Assembly (NCBI GenBank): GCA_016874735.1
Contig: VGTI01000005.1
Location: forward strand, 95,564 to 159,563
From: Deltaproteobacteria bacterium
GTDB lineage: Bacteria > Bdellovibrionota_B > Oligoflexia > Oligoflexales > CAIYRB01
DNA length: 64,000 nt
Reading direction: 5' to 3'
Shown here: positions 9,142-16,932 of the stretch, one piece after another
How positions within the stretch are numbered: the first letter of the stretch is position 1
Layout of the letters: each line of letters starts with the position of its first letter
Position numbers and translations under genes: made by a program
The notes under the pieces: generated by a model
The model's input: the letters and a program-made list of their open reading frames with translations, nothing else
Told to the model about the DNA's origin: nothing
The model's database searches: none

Positions 9142-10227
9142 CTAGCCAGAACCTAGCTCCGGCGCACGACGCCAGGGCCTTCGTTCATTACGACTGAGCC
9201 ACATATCCGTATCACCAGAGGCCATTGCTAGCATGGTCGGCAAGGTGTCTAGAAGCCGCTTTTGCGGCGTCCAACCTATGACCGCCTCGGTGTGCGCCAG
9301 GTCAAACTCGAAATGTTCCTCGGCAAATGCGATCATCCAGGGCTTAACAAAATTTGATCTACTGAAAAGACCGATGACTTGAGCACCGAGCCAAGCTAGG
9401 AAAGGCGGCACTTTTAGGATTGGCACGCGCACGCGACCGAAGGCCGCGCTAGCGGCGTCAAAGATCTCTTGGTTGGTCACCGGCCTTGCCTCGCCTACGA
9501 GCAGTCGCTGGATCAAACGAGGCGTGGGGTAGCTTGCACGCAGGGCAGAGCGGATGGCTCGCGTGACATCATCGACGTGGACATAGGTTAATCCACGGTC
9601 GGTACGCCCCGGAAAAAACCAACTCTGAATATTCCCACGGCGAATGCGCTCGATCGACTGAAATAGCGGCACTAGCTCACAAGCGTCCGAATAGACGCCT
9701 GCAAACACTAACTCAACTACTGGTTGCGTGATCGTGACCGATCGCAGAGCTTTTTCTCCCCGCACTTTCGAAGCGGGGTACTGCCACGCTGCAGAACGAG
9801 GCGACGCCGCCGTTTGTTTGACACCGGGAACAGTCGGTGCCATGGCTGCCATACTGGAGGCGAAAATAAACGGAGCGTCAGACGCGGCATAGCGCCCGAA
9901 TGCTGCCACTAAAGTGGCCATGCTGTCAGCTGCCGCCTGATACCGCGGATGCGGCAGGTTTGAGAAATCGTAGTACCAAGCTAAATGAATCAGACCTGAC
10001 AGTGGCTTTTGTAAACGGCGCAACAGACGCTCGACGGACGCCACGTCTGTGACATCCATTTGATGCCACTCCTCACCAGACGACAGGCTAGGCGCAGGTA
10101 GCAAGTCAATGCAAATAAGGTCATATTCCACACGGAGACACTGACGCAACGCAGTACCAATAAAGCCGGCCGCGCCAGTGATCATTAATGTAGGCTTAGA
10201 CTCTCCGCTGGCAGCAGCTCTACTCAT
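9142..10227 (-). CDS. NAD-dependent epimerase/dehydratase family protein (extended SDR)
   Basis: 361-residue Rossmann-fold protein. The nucleotide-binding motif TGAAGFIG is near the N-terminus and an extended-SDR YPASK motif carries the catalytic Tyr and Lys. The later half has the FxxxxY/VHVDDV-type region usual in UDP-sugar epimerases and 3-beta-HSD-like enzymes. The substrate is unknown. The start at ATG 10227 overlaps the stop of the upstream SDR gene (ATGAGTAG), indicating translational coupling; a TTG six codons earlier is possible. It is the last gene of a three-gene redox operon with the SDR and the FAD oxidoreductase. Confidence 0.85.
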   Translation of the reverse strand: MSRAAASGESKPTLMITGAAGFIGTALRQCLRVEYDLICIDLLPAPSLSSGEEWHQMDVTDVASVERLLRRLQKPLSGLIHLAWYYDFSNLPHPRYQAAADSMATLVAAFGRYAASDAPFIFASSMAAMAPTVPGVKQTAASPRSAAWQYPASKVRGEKALRSVTITQPVVELVFAGVYSDACELVPLFQSIERIRRGNIQSWFFPGRTDRGLTYVHVDDVTRAIRSALRASYPTPRLIQRLLVGEARPVTNQEIFDAASAAFGRVRVPILKVPPFLAWLGAQVIGLFSRSNFVKPWMIAFAEEHFEFDLAHTEAVIGWTPQKRLLDTLPTMLAMASGDTDMWLSRNERRPWRRAPELGSG

Positions 10228-10984
10228 GGGGCAACCACTTAGCAATGGATGAAGTCACCCGGTCGAACAACCAAGGCTGCAAACGATTGACACTCTCGGC
10301 AACCTGGTTGAGCCGACCAACAACTAGAGGAAAGGCCGGTTTTTTCCAGCACTGCCATATCGCATCGGCCACATCCTCTGGCGCCGCACTGGGCAAGACT
10401 GACTCAAAGGACGCCGACATTTGCGTATCTGTTAGACCGGGAAGTACGGCGCTAATCTCAACATTTTTATATCCAGACTCTAGGCGTACCGAGCGCAGTA
10501 AGTGATAGAACGCCGCTTTAGATGCGGCGTAGGACGCGTTGTTGGGGAATGGCACGAGAGCCGTTAGGGAACTCACAGTAATGATTTTGCCTCGAGGCAA
10601 CTTACTAAACCGCTTAAGGGCATGGCGGAGAAAAATAGACGGCGAGTGGAAGTTTAGATTCATTTCTAGTGATTGCGTGGCGCGGGAGGAATCGACGAAC
10701 GTACTACTGGATGATACACCCGCGTTTAATACGATGCCGCTCAGGTTGAGTTTACGGTCTTTCAAAAGGGAGACGATCGTCGCCTCGGCATGATCCAAAT
10801 CGCTCAGATCCGCTACTACGGGCACAAATGACTCCCCGAATTCCATCTGCAAAAGGTCCAGGGCTTTACGGGTGCGGGCGATACCTACGACTCTAAAACC
10901 TTTCTTGCAGAATAATCTTGCGGCAGCTGCTCCAATGCCTCTAGATGCACCGGTTATAATCAAAGTCTCAGTCTGGTTTTTCAT
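10220..10984 (-). CDS. Short-chain dehydrogenase/reductase (classical SDR)
   Basis: 254 residues with all classical SDR landmarks: TGASRGIG (11-18) for NAD(P) binding, NAG (87-89), Ser138/139, and the catalytic pair Tyr152/Lys156 in YAASK. After the first strand the cofactor loop carries ARTRK, and these basic residues favour NADPH. The substrate cannot be read; the C-terminal part is hydrophobic and might touch membrane. The gene starts 2 bases after the stop of the FAD oxidoreductase and overlaps the epimerase start, so the three are almost certainly co-translated and probably work on one metabolite, perhaps a lipid or isoprenoid-like compound. Confidence 0.88.
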   Translation of the reverse strand: MKNQTETLIITGASRGIGAAAARLFCKKGFRVVGIARTRKALDLLQMEFGESFVPVVADLSDLDHAEATIVSLLKDRKLNLSGIVLNAGVSSSSTFVDSSRATQSLEMNLNFHSPSIFLRHALKRFSKLPRGKIITVSSLTALVPFPNNASYAASKAAFYHLLRSVRLESGYKNVEISAVLPGLTDTQMSASFESVLPSAAPEDVADAIWQCWKKPAFPLVVGRLNQVAESVNRLQPWLFDRVTSSIAKWLPHE

Positions 10985-10986
10985 AC

Positions 10987-12198
10987 TTACCTCCGCTGCA
11001 AGACAATATGTGCGGCTTTTTCACCCGATAACATCGCTCCCTGAATGGACGGGTTCTCCATATAATCACCGGCGAAAATCAGTCCCTCTGATTCATAACC
11101 TTTGCGCCCAAACTGCACTGGTAAGGCGTGATCCACCTGGTAGGTACGCAAGCATTCCCACCTAGCCGCTTCCGGCCCCAGTAATCCTGTAAGTTCATGC
11201 CGCAAGAAATCTTGAGCCTGCGCGGAGGACTGTGTGGGTAACGGCAGTACACCACTCACAGCGACTAAATGCCTCCCCTTCCTGGCATAGGAAGGCTGAA
11301 TATCGGACAAAGTCGCCAGGTGGTTGACCCAGCCCTGACCGGAGCTATTCAAGGCTAAAAGGCGCGACCTCCACGGTCTCGATGCCGCCGCAAAATAGGC
11401 CGTTGTCACCGATCTAAATGGCGGATCACTCTGATCGGCCATAAGAGTCGCCGCCGCACGCGCGTCAACAGCAAGGATCGTAGCTTTGGGTTGTACGACT
11501 GTTCCGTCGGAAAGCGTGATCTTCCCGTTTCTTATCGATTCTACAGCGACACCAAATCGCAAGTGATCCTGTGGGATCGCCTTGGCTAAATTGACGGCAA
11601 CAGCATTCATGCCACCGGCAGGAAGTGCGACACGGGACTGGCTGAAAAAGGCAAAAAGATAGCGAAATAATTCCTCGGACACCGATAAATCGCGATCTAA
11701 AAAGACACCCGCAAAAAATGGCCGAAAAAAAGATTCAATGTATGCTTCAGAAAAGCCGAGAAGACGCAGTCCCTCTAGGGCTGTCGCCCCGTCATCTCGC
11801 GGCCTCTGCGGTGCTTTGGGTTGCAATCGCAAAGCTAAAGTCCGCAAGCGATCGCCCCAGGAGGGAAATCGTTGCGCCATCATCGAGAGCGCTCGCTCGG
11901 GATGGGACAGTGGATCAAACAGTGTGGACATCTGTCCTTTGCCGTGCAGTAACACGGCACCGGCATCAAAATACTGCAGACCAAGCTCAGATAAAGTTAA
12001 GTACTTGGCCGTCATGGGATAGGCCGGATTGAGAACGGCAAACCCAACATCGTACAAAAACTCGCCGTCAGTTTCCGTGGCTAAGCGTCCACCGACTTGC
12101 GTCTCACGCTCGTAAATCATAAAATCACGGCAGCCAGCGTTCAAAAGTGCACGCCCTGCAGTCAGACCAGCGAGCCCAGCTCCGATAATGACGATCAT
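10987..12198 (-). CDS. FAD-dependent amine-oxidase/desaturase-like oxidoreductase
   Basis: 403-residue flavoprotein of the protoporphyrinogen oxidase/phytoene desaturase/amine oxidase superfamily. The dinucleotide-binding motif is at the extreme N-terminus (MIVIIGAGLAGLTAG) and the C-terminal FAD motif ends in GLIFAGDYMENPSIQGAMLSG, where GDY...GA is typical. I chose the ATG at 12198, preceded by GGGGAG; a longer frame adds 27 unlikely residues. It heads the three-gene operon with an SDR and an epimerase. The combination suggests oxidation and reduction of a small hydrophobic substrate. No carotenoid or haem genes are adjacent, so the pathway remains open. Confidence 0.85.
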   Translation of the reverse strand: MIVIIGAGLAGLTAGRALLNAGCRDFMIYERETQVGGRLATETDGEFLYDVGFAVLNPAYPMTAKYLTLSELGLQYFDAGAVLLHGKGQMSTLFDPLSHPERALSMMAQRFPSWGDRLRTLALRLQPKAPQRPRDDGATALEGLRLLGFSEAYIESFFRPFFAGVFLDRDLSVSEELFRYLFAFFSQSRVALPAGGMNAVAVNLAKAIPQDHLRFGVAVESIRNGKITLSDGTVVQPKATILAVDARAAATLMADQSDPPFRSVTTAYFAAASRPWRSRLLALNSSGQGWVNHLATLSDIQPSYARKGRHLVAVSGVLPLPTQSSAQAQDFLRHELTGLLGPEAARWECLRTYQVDHALPVQFGRKGYESEGLIFAGDYMENPSIQGAMLSGEKAAHIVLQRR

Positions 12199-12294
12199 GA
12201 CTATGTCTCCCCATGATACATAGTGACACCGATCAGCGGATTTGGGAACGACAGTTATCTCGTTACACATGATCATCACAGGGAGTAAAAGCTT

Positions 12295-12477
12295 ATGGAA
12301 GATCCTATTGATGTGATTTGCCCTTGGTGCGGCGAGTCATTTACGACTTTTTTTGACTCATCTGTTGGTGCGCAACGCTACACAGAAGACTGTCAAGTGT
12401 GTTGTCGCCCCATTGATCTTAACTTCCGCGAACTCTCTGATGGTTCGTTTACGTGCGATACGGAACGGACCTTTTGA
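12295..12477 (+). CDS. CPXCG motif cysteine-rich mini-protein
   Basis: 60-residue protein of the small CPXCG family. It has two CxxC knuckles, CPWC at 9-12 and CQVC at 33-36 (with Cys37 next), about 20 residues apart, consistent with one zinc ribbon. The function of the family is unknown. GGGAG lies upstream of the ATG. It is transcribed divergently from the redox operon across a 96-bp gap and converges on the 3-dehydroquinate synthase-like gene. Confidence 0.85.
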   Translation: MEDPIDVICPWCGESFTTFFDSSVGAQRYTEDCQVCCRPIDLNFRELSDGSFTCDTERTF

Positions 12478-12527
12478 TCAAGCTCATGATTCCAGCTGAT
12501 GAAACGACAGCTGCCAGCGATACGCGG

Positions 12528-13925
12528 TTAAAGCACGCGCAAAAAATCAGTCCATAGCTCATCAATCACAGCTAGCGACAGACTAGTCGTCCAAGCACCG
12601 GAAGATGATCGGGCTGTGACTCCGGGAGTCGCGAGCAAAATCCACTCTGCGCGCTCCGCACCTGCAGGAGCCATGGTCTTCTTGTCGTTGGCCATGAGTG
12701 CCCGTAGTGCCGCACGCAGCGCGGATGAGGCCAGATCAGTGGCGCCGAGCCGCTTGCCTAGCTCCGCAGCAGACAAGACGCAGCCTGCGGCCTTAAGGAC
12801 CTCAATGAGCTCCTGGCATTGAAGCGGTTTCAGTCCGGCATATTTGCTGCTAAGGAGCAAGGCAAAGACCATGCCGACGCCCACTGCTTCCCCGTGGGTC
12901 AATATTGCGGCGCCAGACTGGTGCGCATGCGCATAGGCCTCGAGCGCGTGCCCAAGTGTATGGCCAAAGTTGAGGATGGCCCGCATGCCATTTTCCGCTG
13001 GGTCTGCCGTCACGACATCGACTTTGAGTTTGATGACAGCCGGAAGCAAAGTCGCGAGTGCCGTCAGGTCGCGTTGACGCAGAGCTGCGGCTAAAGACTC
13101 AGCCAACACCATGTCACCTAGCAAAAAGGCGTGTTTGAGACACTCAGCAGCGCCGCCCAGCAGTTCACGCTCGGGTAAAGTCGCCAGCCATCCAGGCCAA
13201 ATTGTGACGTGCGAGGGAAAATAAAAAGTTCCGATTTGGTTCTTGCCGTAGGGAGCAAAATTAACACCAGTTTTGCCGCCTACGCAGGCGTCCGCCATGG
13301 CGAGCAACGTCGTCGGTACAAATTGCACCGTCGCGCTGCAGAGTGAGGCGGCGAAAGCGGCGACATCAGTGAGTAGACCGCCGCCGACGACACACCAACG
13401 CGCGGATTTTTGCGCATGCGGTGACGCGAGGATTTGAGCAACTGAGGCCAGGCTTTTACTGTGCTCGTCTAGGGTCAAGACAAGCCGCTTTGGTCCCATG
13501 GTGAGCTTGGGCCAAAGTGCGGCAACACGCCCGTCTAAGATGTAAAATGTAGCGGCGTCATTCAGATCAGGCTGCTGCTGCACGATTGCGATATCATAGG
13601 TGCCCTGGATGACGCGCTCTAATGCCGTGTTGCCAACATGTCTGGCGGCAACGCCACGACGAAACACCCGCGCAGCCGCCTGCAGCGCGGCCAAGCCATG
13701 ATCCTCGCCCACTGCGCCGTCTACTTCCCACCCTAATGTGCGACCGAGCCCCAACTTAAAGCCCTGTTCTAGGACAGCAACAGTACCAGCTGGCCAGCCT
13801 AGTGCTGCCTCTAGTTTGTTGTCGCTTGGTGAGAGGACAAAATCACGCCAATTGTGCCAGGACTTGGCGGCCACCGGAGGCTGACTCATACGCCACGAGA
13901 CTGTGAGCTTAGACGATGTAGTCAC
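12528..13925 (-). CDS. 3-dehydroquinate synthase-like protein (sugar phosphate cyclase) with N-terminal extension
   Basis: 465 residues against about 360 for ordinary AroB. The AroB-like fold starts near residue 110. NAD and active-site motifs are intact: VVGGGLLTDVAAFAAS, PTTLLAMADACVGGKTGVN, the zinc ligand Glu in ELLGGAAECLKHA, and the His ligands in NFGHTLGHALE and HGEAVGVGM. It is therefore probably a catalytic sugar phosphate cyclase: 3-dehydroquinate synthase for aromatic amino acids, or a relative. The first 105 residues match nothing I know. The start is GTG at 13925; an ATG at 13889 is an alternative, neither with a strong SD. No aro genes adjoin it. Confidence 0.82.
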   Translation of the reverse strand: MTTSSKLTVSWRMSQPPVAAKSWHNWRDFVLSPSDNKLEAALGWPAGTVAVLEQGFKLGLGRTLGWEVDGAVGEDHGLAALQAAARVFRRGVAARHVGNTALERVIQGTYDIAIVQQQPDLNDAATFYILDGRVAALWPKLTMGPKRLVLTLDEHSKSLASVAQILASPHAQKSARWCVVGGGLLTDVAAFAASLCSATVQFVPTTLLAMADACVGGKTGVNFAPYGKNQIGTFYFPSHVTIWPGWLATLPERELLGGAAECLKHAFLLGDMVLAESLAAALRQRDLTALATLLPAVIKLKVDVVTADPAENGMRAILNFGHTLGHALEAYAHAHQSGAAILTHGEAVGVGMVFALLLSSKYAGLKPLQCQELIEVLKAAGCVLSAAELGKRLGATDLASSALRAALRALMANDKKTMAPAGAERAEWILLATPGVTARSSSGAWTTSLSLAVIDELWTDFLRVL

Positions 13926-14071
13926 TGTATAATTTTCCCAGTACTAACGGTTATTTGAGCATCATTTGCCGGGGCGCAAAGAATTATACCCCGGCCCTAA
14001 AGTTGAACGCCACGGTGCCGATAAGACTGAGTATCCCATGTGACTTGGCCACTCAGACCTAGGATCCTAGC

Positions 14072-14578
14072 ATGAAGAAGGAAAATCTAGCACCGCAGGC
14101 CGAGAAGTCGCTCCGCCGCCAGATTGAGACGATCAAACGCCAAAAGATCGTCAACAAGAAGGTCGTGAGCCTTGCCGACTTTCGCGAACTACGCCAACGC
14201 ATCGACACGCGCACCATTCTCGTTGTCGATGACGACGAGATTATGCGATCCGCTCTTAAACGCATCCTGGAAAACGAGGGCTACAAAGTCATCATGGCCG
14301 TCGATGGCCTGGAGCTCTCAAAAGTTCTGGAGACGACGCGACTCGATCTCATCTTGCTCGATGTGAATCTGCCTTGGGTAGACGGTTACGAGCTGTGCCG
14401 ACTGATCAAGGACCATCATTCGCTGAAAGCCGTGCCACTCGTCCTGGTGTCGGCGCGCAAGAGCACCCAAGACATTCAAAATGGCTTTGCCGCAGGTGCT
14501 AATGACTACGTCACAAAGCCCTTTGATATCGATTATATGACCGGGGTGATCAATAAGATGCTGCTACAATCGGGCTAA
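14072..14578 (+). CDS. Single-domain response regulator with basic N-terminal tail
   Basis: 168-residue two-component receiver protein. Residues 1-45 form a Lys/Arg-rich helical tail, followed by a REC domain (47-166) with acidic pair Asp53/Asp54, phospho-acceptor Asp97 (LLDVNLP), Ser127 at the switch position and Lys149 (TKPF). There is no output domain, so it probably acts by protein contact, as CheY or SpoIIE-type adaptors do. No histidine kinase adjoins it. The basic tail might bind nucleic acid or membrane; that is inference. It stands alone, followed by the tRNA-Asn promoter. Confidence 0.9.
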   Translation: MKKENLAPQAEKSLRRQIETIKRQKIVNKKVVSLADFRELRQRIDTRTILVVDDDEIMRSALKRILENEGYKVIMAVDGLELSKVLETTRLDLILLDVNLPWVDGYELCRLIKDHHSLKAVPLVLVSARKSTQDIQNGFAAGANDYVTKPFDIDYMTGVINKMLLQSG

Positions 14579-14593
14579 ACGCACGGAAGACGC

Positions 14594-14622
14594 TTGACGG
14601 GTCCTCAAAAATCATATATCAA
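14594..14622 (+). promoter_or_regulatory. Probable sigma-70 promoter for tRNA-Asn
   Basis: TTGACG at 14594-14599 (five of six to consensus), a 17-base spacer, then TATCAA at 14617-14622 (four of six). Transcription would start near 14629, about 29 bases before the tRNA. The lack of any gene in between supports the assignment. Confidence 0.55.
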
Positions 14623-14657
14623 TCTGATCTGACTGGCATTTTTCTTTCCAAAGAAAT

Positions 14658-14733
<76 letters not shown>

Positions 14734-14752
14734 TTCATCATAAGCAGGCTGC

Positions 14753-15490
14753 ATGAGGCGAGTCTTAACAATATCGCTAGTTACGTGCCTGCTAAGCATA
14801 GCGTCTTCTGGATTCGCCGCTGACAAAGCCGCCGTCAAGAAGAGTAAAGCGTCCAAGGCCAAGAAAGCTACGAGCGATTTTGCTCCGTTGGTTGATGCTC
14901 CTTCTTCAGACCTGCCGTCCTCCTCAATGAAGCTACACAGCTTTGGTGCGGGTGTGGGTCTGTTTAGTGTTTTCCTGCCGCAGACTGCCGCGCAGGTTGC
15001 CTATATTTACAAAGGCAAGCTGATGGCCGGCTTGCAGCTGGGTTATCTCACGATCCCGCTGACGGAGTTTTCAGCGCAGAGTATTTACATAGGCGTCGAT
15101 GGGAAGTTTTACCCCGTGCAAGGTGCGAGTTTTTTTGTCGGCGGTGCCGTCGGCAAGCGCGACTTGACGATCAAAACTCGCTCAACCGTGACCATCAACG
15201 ATGACGTCACCGAGATCTTCTGGACTAGAAAGGCGAGCCAAACGCTCATCACGCCGCGCGTGGGTTGGCAGGCGCTTGGTAAAGGCAACTTCGGTACGGC
15301 TATAAGCCTGGGATTAACGCTGCCGCTAGGCACGGCCTTTAGCGTCGCGTCAGATCCGACCGCTGTGCCAGGCCTGACCGAGCAAGAGTATGCGGACGAA
15401 AAAGTGCGCAAGGGTAACGACGTTTTGACGTTCACCAGTAAGCCCATGCCCCATATGGAACTGAGCTTTTTCTGGTACTTTCCTAACTAG
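14753..15490 (+). CDS. Secreted protein, probable outer-membrane beta-barrel
   Basis: 245-residue exported protein with signal peptide 1-22 (ending GFA-ADK), a Lys/Ser-rich linker (about 23-45), then amphipathic strands and an aromatic C-terminus (SFFWYFPN), consistent with a small outer-membrane barrel. The family is unknown. It starts only 20 bases after the tRNA CCA with a weak AGCAGG site, so its mRNA may be the processed 3' part of the tRNA transcript. It converges with the rhodanese gene. Confidence 0.65.
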   Translation: MRRVLTISLVTCLLSIASSGFAADKAAVKKSKASKAKKATSDFAPLVDAPSSDLPSSSMKLHSFGAGVGLFSVFLPQTAAQVAYIYKGKLMAGLQLGYLTIPLTEFSAQSIYIGVDGKFYPVQGASFFVGGAVGKRDLTIKTRSTVTINDDVTEIFWTRKASQTLITPRVGWQALGKGNFGTAISLGLTLPLGTAFSVASDPTAVPGLTEQEYADEKVRKGNDVLTFTSKPMPHMELSFFWYFPN

Positions 15491-15503
15491 CCCACTCTGC
15501 TTT

Positions 15504-15917
15504 TTAAGTGGACGAGCTATCCACCTTCTTGCCAGCCTCTTTCCAAACCTTAATGCCGCCCTTGTAGTGTTTGATATTGGCGTAACCAAGGTCTTTAGTC
15601 TTTGCCGCGGCCGCTTCCCAGGCTGAACAGAGAGGTCCACCGCAGTAAGCAACGATCAACGCCGATTTGTCTTTAGGCAAAACAGTGGCCAGTTTATCTT
15701 CGTTAGCAGCGAAGTTAATGGCACCAGGGATGTGGCCCTTGGCATAGGTCTTAGCGCCGTTAGCATCGATCAAGAACACGGCCTTGGAGCTGACAAGTTT
15801 GTCCAATTCATCAGTCGAAACCTCAGCAAACGCCGCGTGCTCAGAAGCTTGCACCAAGGCAGGCTTAAAAGTCATGCCGCCCGCGACCAAGAAGAGCGCT
15901 GTCAGAGCCTGTTTCAT
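15504..15917 (-). CDS. Periplasmic rhodanese-domain protein
   Basis: 137 residues: a signal peptide (about 1-24, ending VQA-SEH) and a single rhodanese domain. The CDC25/rhodanese fingerprint is visible: FLIDANGAKTYAKGHIPGA (48-66) and the active-site loop beginning Cys92 in YCGGPLCSAWEAA. The loop CGGPLC carries a second Cys97, seen in several exported rhodaneses that may transfer sulfur or act in redox. It could be a thiosulfate or persulfide sulfurtransferase; the partner is unknown. GGAGG precedes the ATG. It lies 28 bases downstream of the winged-helix-like gene and may be a tail gene of the leucine operon. Confidence 0.9.
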   Translation of the reverse strand: MKQALTALFLVAGGMTFKPALVQASEHAAFAEVSTDELDKLVSSKAVFLIDANGAKTYAKGHIPGAINFAANEDKLATVLPKDKSALIVAYCGGPLCSAWEAAAAKTKDLGYANIKHYKGGIKVWKEAGKKVDSSST

Positions 15918-15945
15918 AAGCCGATTCCTCCGAGGTTAAGCAAAA

Positions 15946-16896
15946 TTAATCGTGTCTTTTGACCACAGCACCACCGGTCGTGACCGGTAGCATCAGCGAT
16001 GCATTATCGGCGAAAAAACTCGCTAAATTGGGATAGCGGCTGCGTAGCTGATAGGCCCAAAACAGCTGACGCCGCGGATGTCGGTGTTTCACCAGGATTT
16101 GAAGTACGGTCCGCTCTTCTTCAGTCAGAGCGCTTTGGGCCTCAGCCAGCAGGGCCTCGCCCTGATCACGCAGCTTTTGGTCAAGCTCCTGATGCTTCTG
16201 GCGCGCTCCGAGCATGTCGACCTTTTGCGTCTCACTCTCGAATATTTCCTGATAATGCTGCCAGCTACTAGCAAGAAGACTGAGAGTGGGAATGCGCAGA
16301 TTAAAGTGCCTCAGCATCAGCAGCACCTGATCGACCGGGTGCACCTCGACCAAGATCTTGGCAGCCGCCTCGACTTGCTCGAGTTCGTCATCGTCTAAAC
16401 TCCGGTTTTGGATGAATGACTCGATCACCCGCTGCCAGGTATGATTACCCTCACCCTCGGCACGCTTACTACTGCGAGGATCGCGCTTTTGGCCCTCAAG
16501 CACCTGTAGGGCAGCACTGCCGGTACGCCTAAACGGAAACACAATCGCATCGTGGGATGTGGCCTGAACGTCGTAAGTCAGGACCCATTTACTGACATCG
16601 TACTGCAGGCCGACACTGGCTGAAGTCGAGTCACCGTTGGCATTGAGATCGCCGTAGTGGATCTTGATGATGTGCTTGGTAGCGAGCTCGCTCAGCGTCG
16701 TCCGAAGCGTCGCATCATCGTAGCCAATGAGCGACGCCAACTCTGCCTCAGTCGTGATGAACTGGTCTAGCCCCGAGGCGGCGCAATTGAGGAGATAGAA
16801 GACAACGCTGTATTCGCATTGGCTGAGTCTGGCCAAAGCCAGTACTTTAAAACCAGACTCTTTGATAAAGCGTTTAAAGTTATGCTCACTAGCCAC
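15946..16896 (-). CDS. Hypothetical protein with winged-helix-like N-terminus
   Basis: 316 residues, cytoplasmic, no signal peptide. Residues about 20-85 look like a winged helix of the DnaD/replication-initiator kind: LSQCEYSVVFYLLN, then a helix-turn-helix-like TEAELASLIGYDDATLRTTL. The C-terminal half (about 150-290) is charged and helical, with possible coiled coil near 225-260. I do not recognise a family. GTG start with AGGTGGAG just upstream. It follows liuD by 36 bases on the same strand, so it may be a cotranscribed DNA-binding protein and possible regulator of the cluster, but that is inference from position only. Confidence 0.7.
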   Translation of the reverse strand: MASEHNFKRFIKESGFKVLALARLSQCEYSVVFYLLNCAASGLDQFITTEAELASLIGYDDATLRTTLSELATKHIIKIHYGDLNANGDSTSASVGLQYDVSKWVLTYDVQATSHDAIVFPFRRTGSAALQVLEGQKRDPRSSKRAEGEGNHTWQRVIESFIQNRSLDDDELEQVEAAAKILVEVHPVDQVLLMLRHFNLRIPTLSLLASSWQHYQEIFESETQKVDMLGARQKHQELDQKLRDQGEALLAEAQSALTEEERTVLQILVKHRHPRRQLFWAYQLRSRYPNLASFFADNASLMLPVTTGGAVVKRHD

Positions 16897-16932
16897 GCTC
16901 CACCTCGCCTATGTGCTTTAAGGGTTTTGCCT

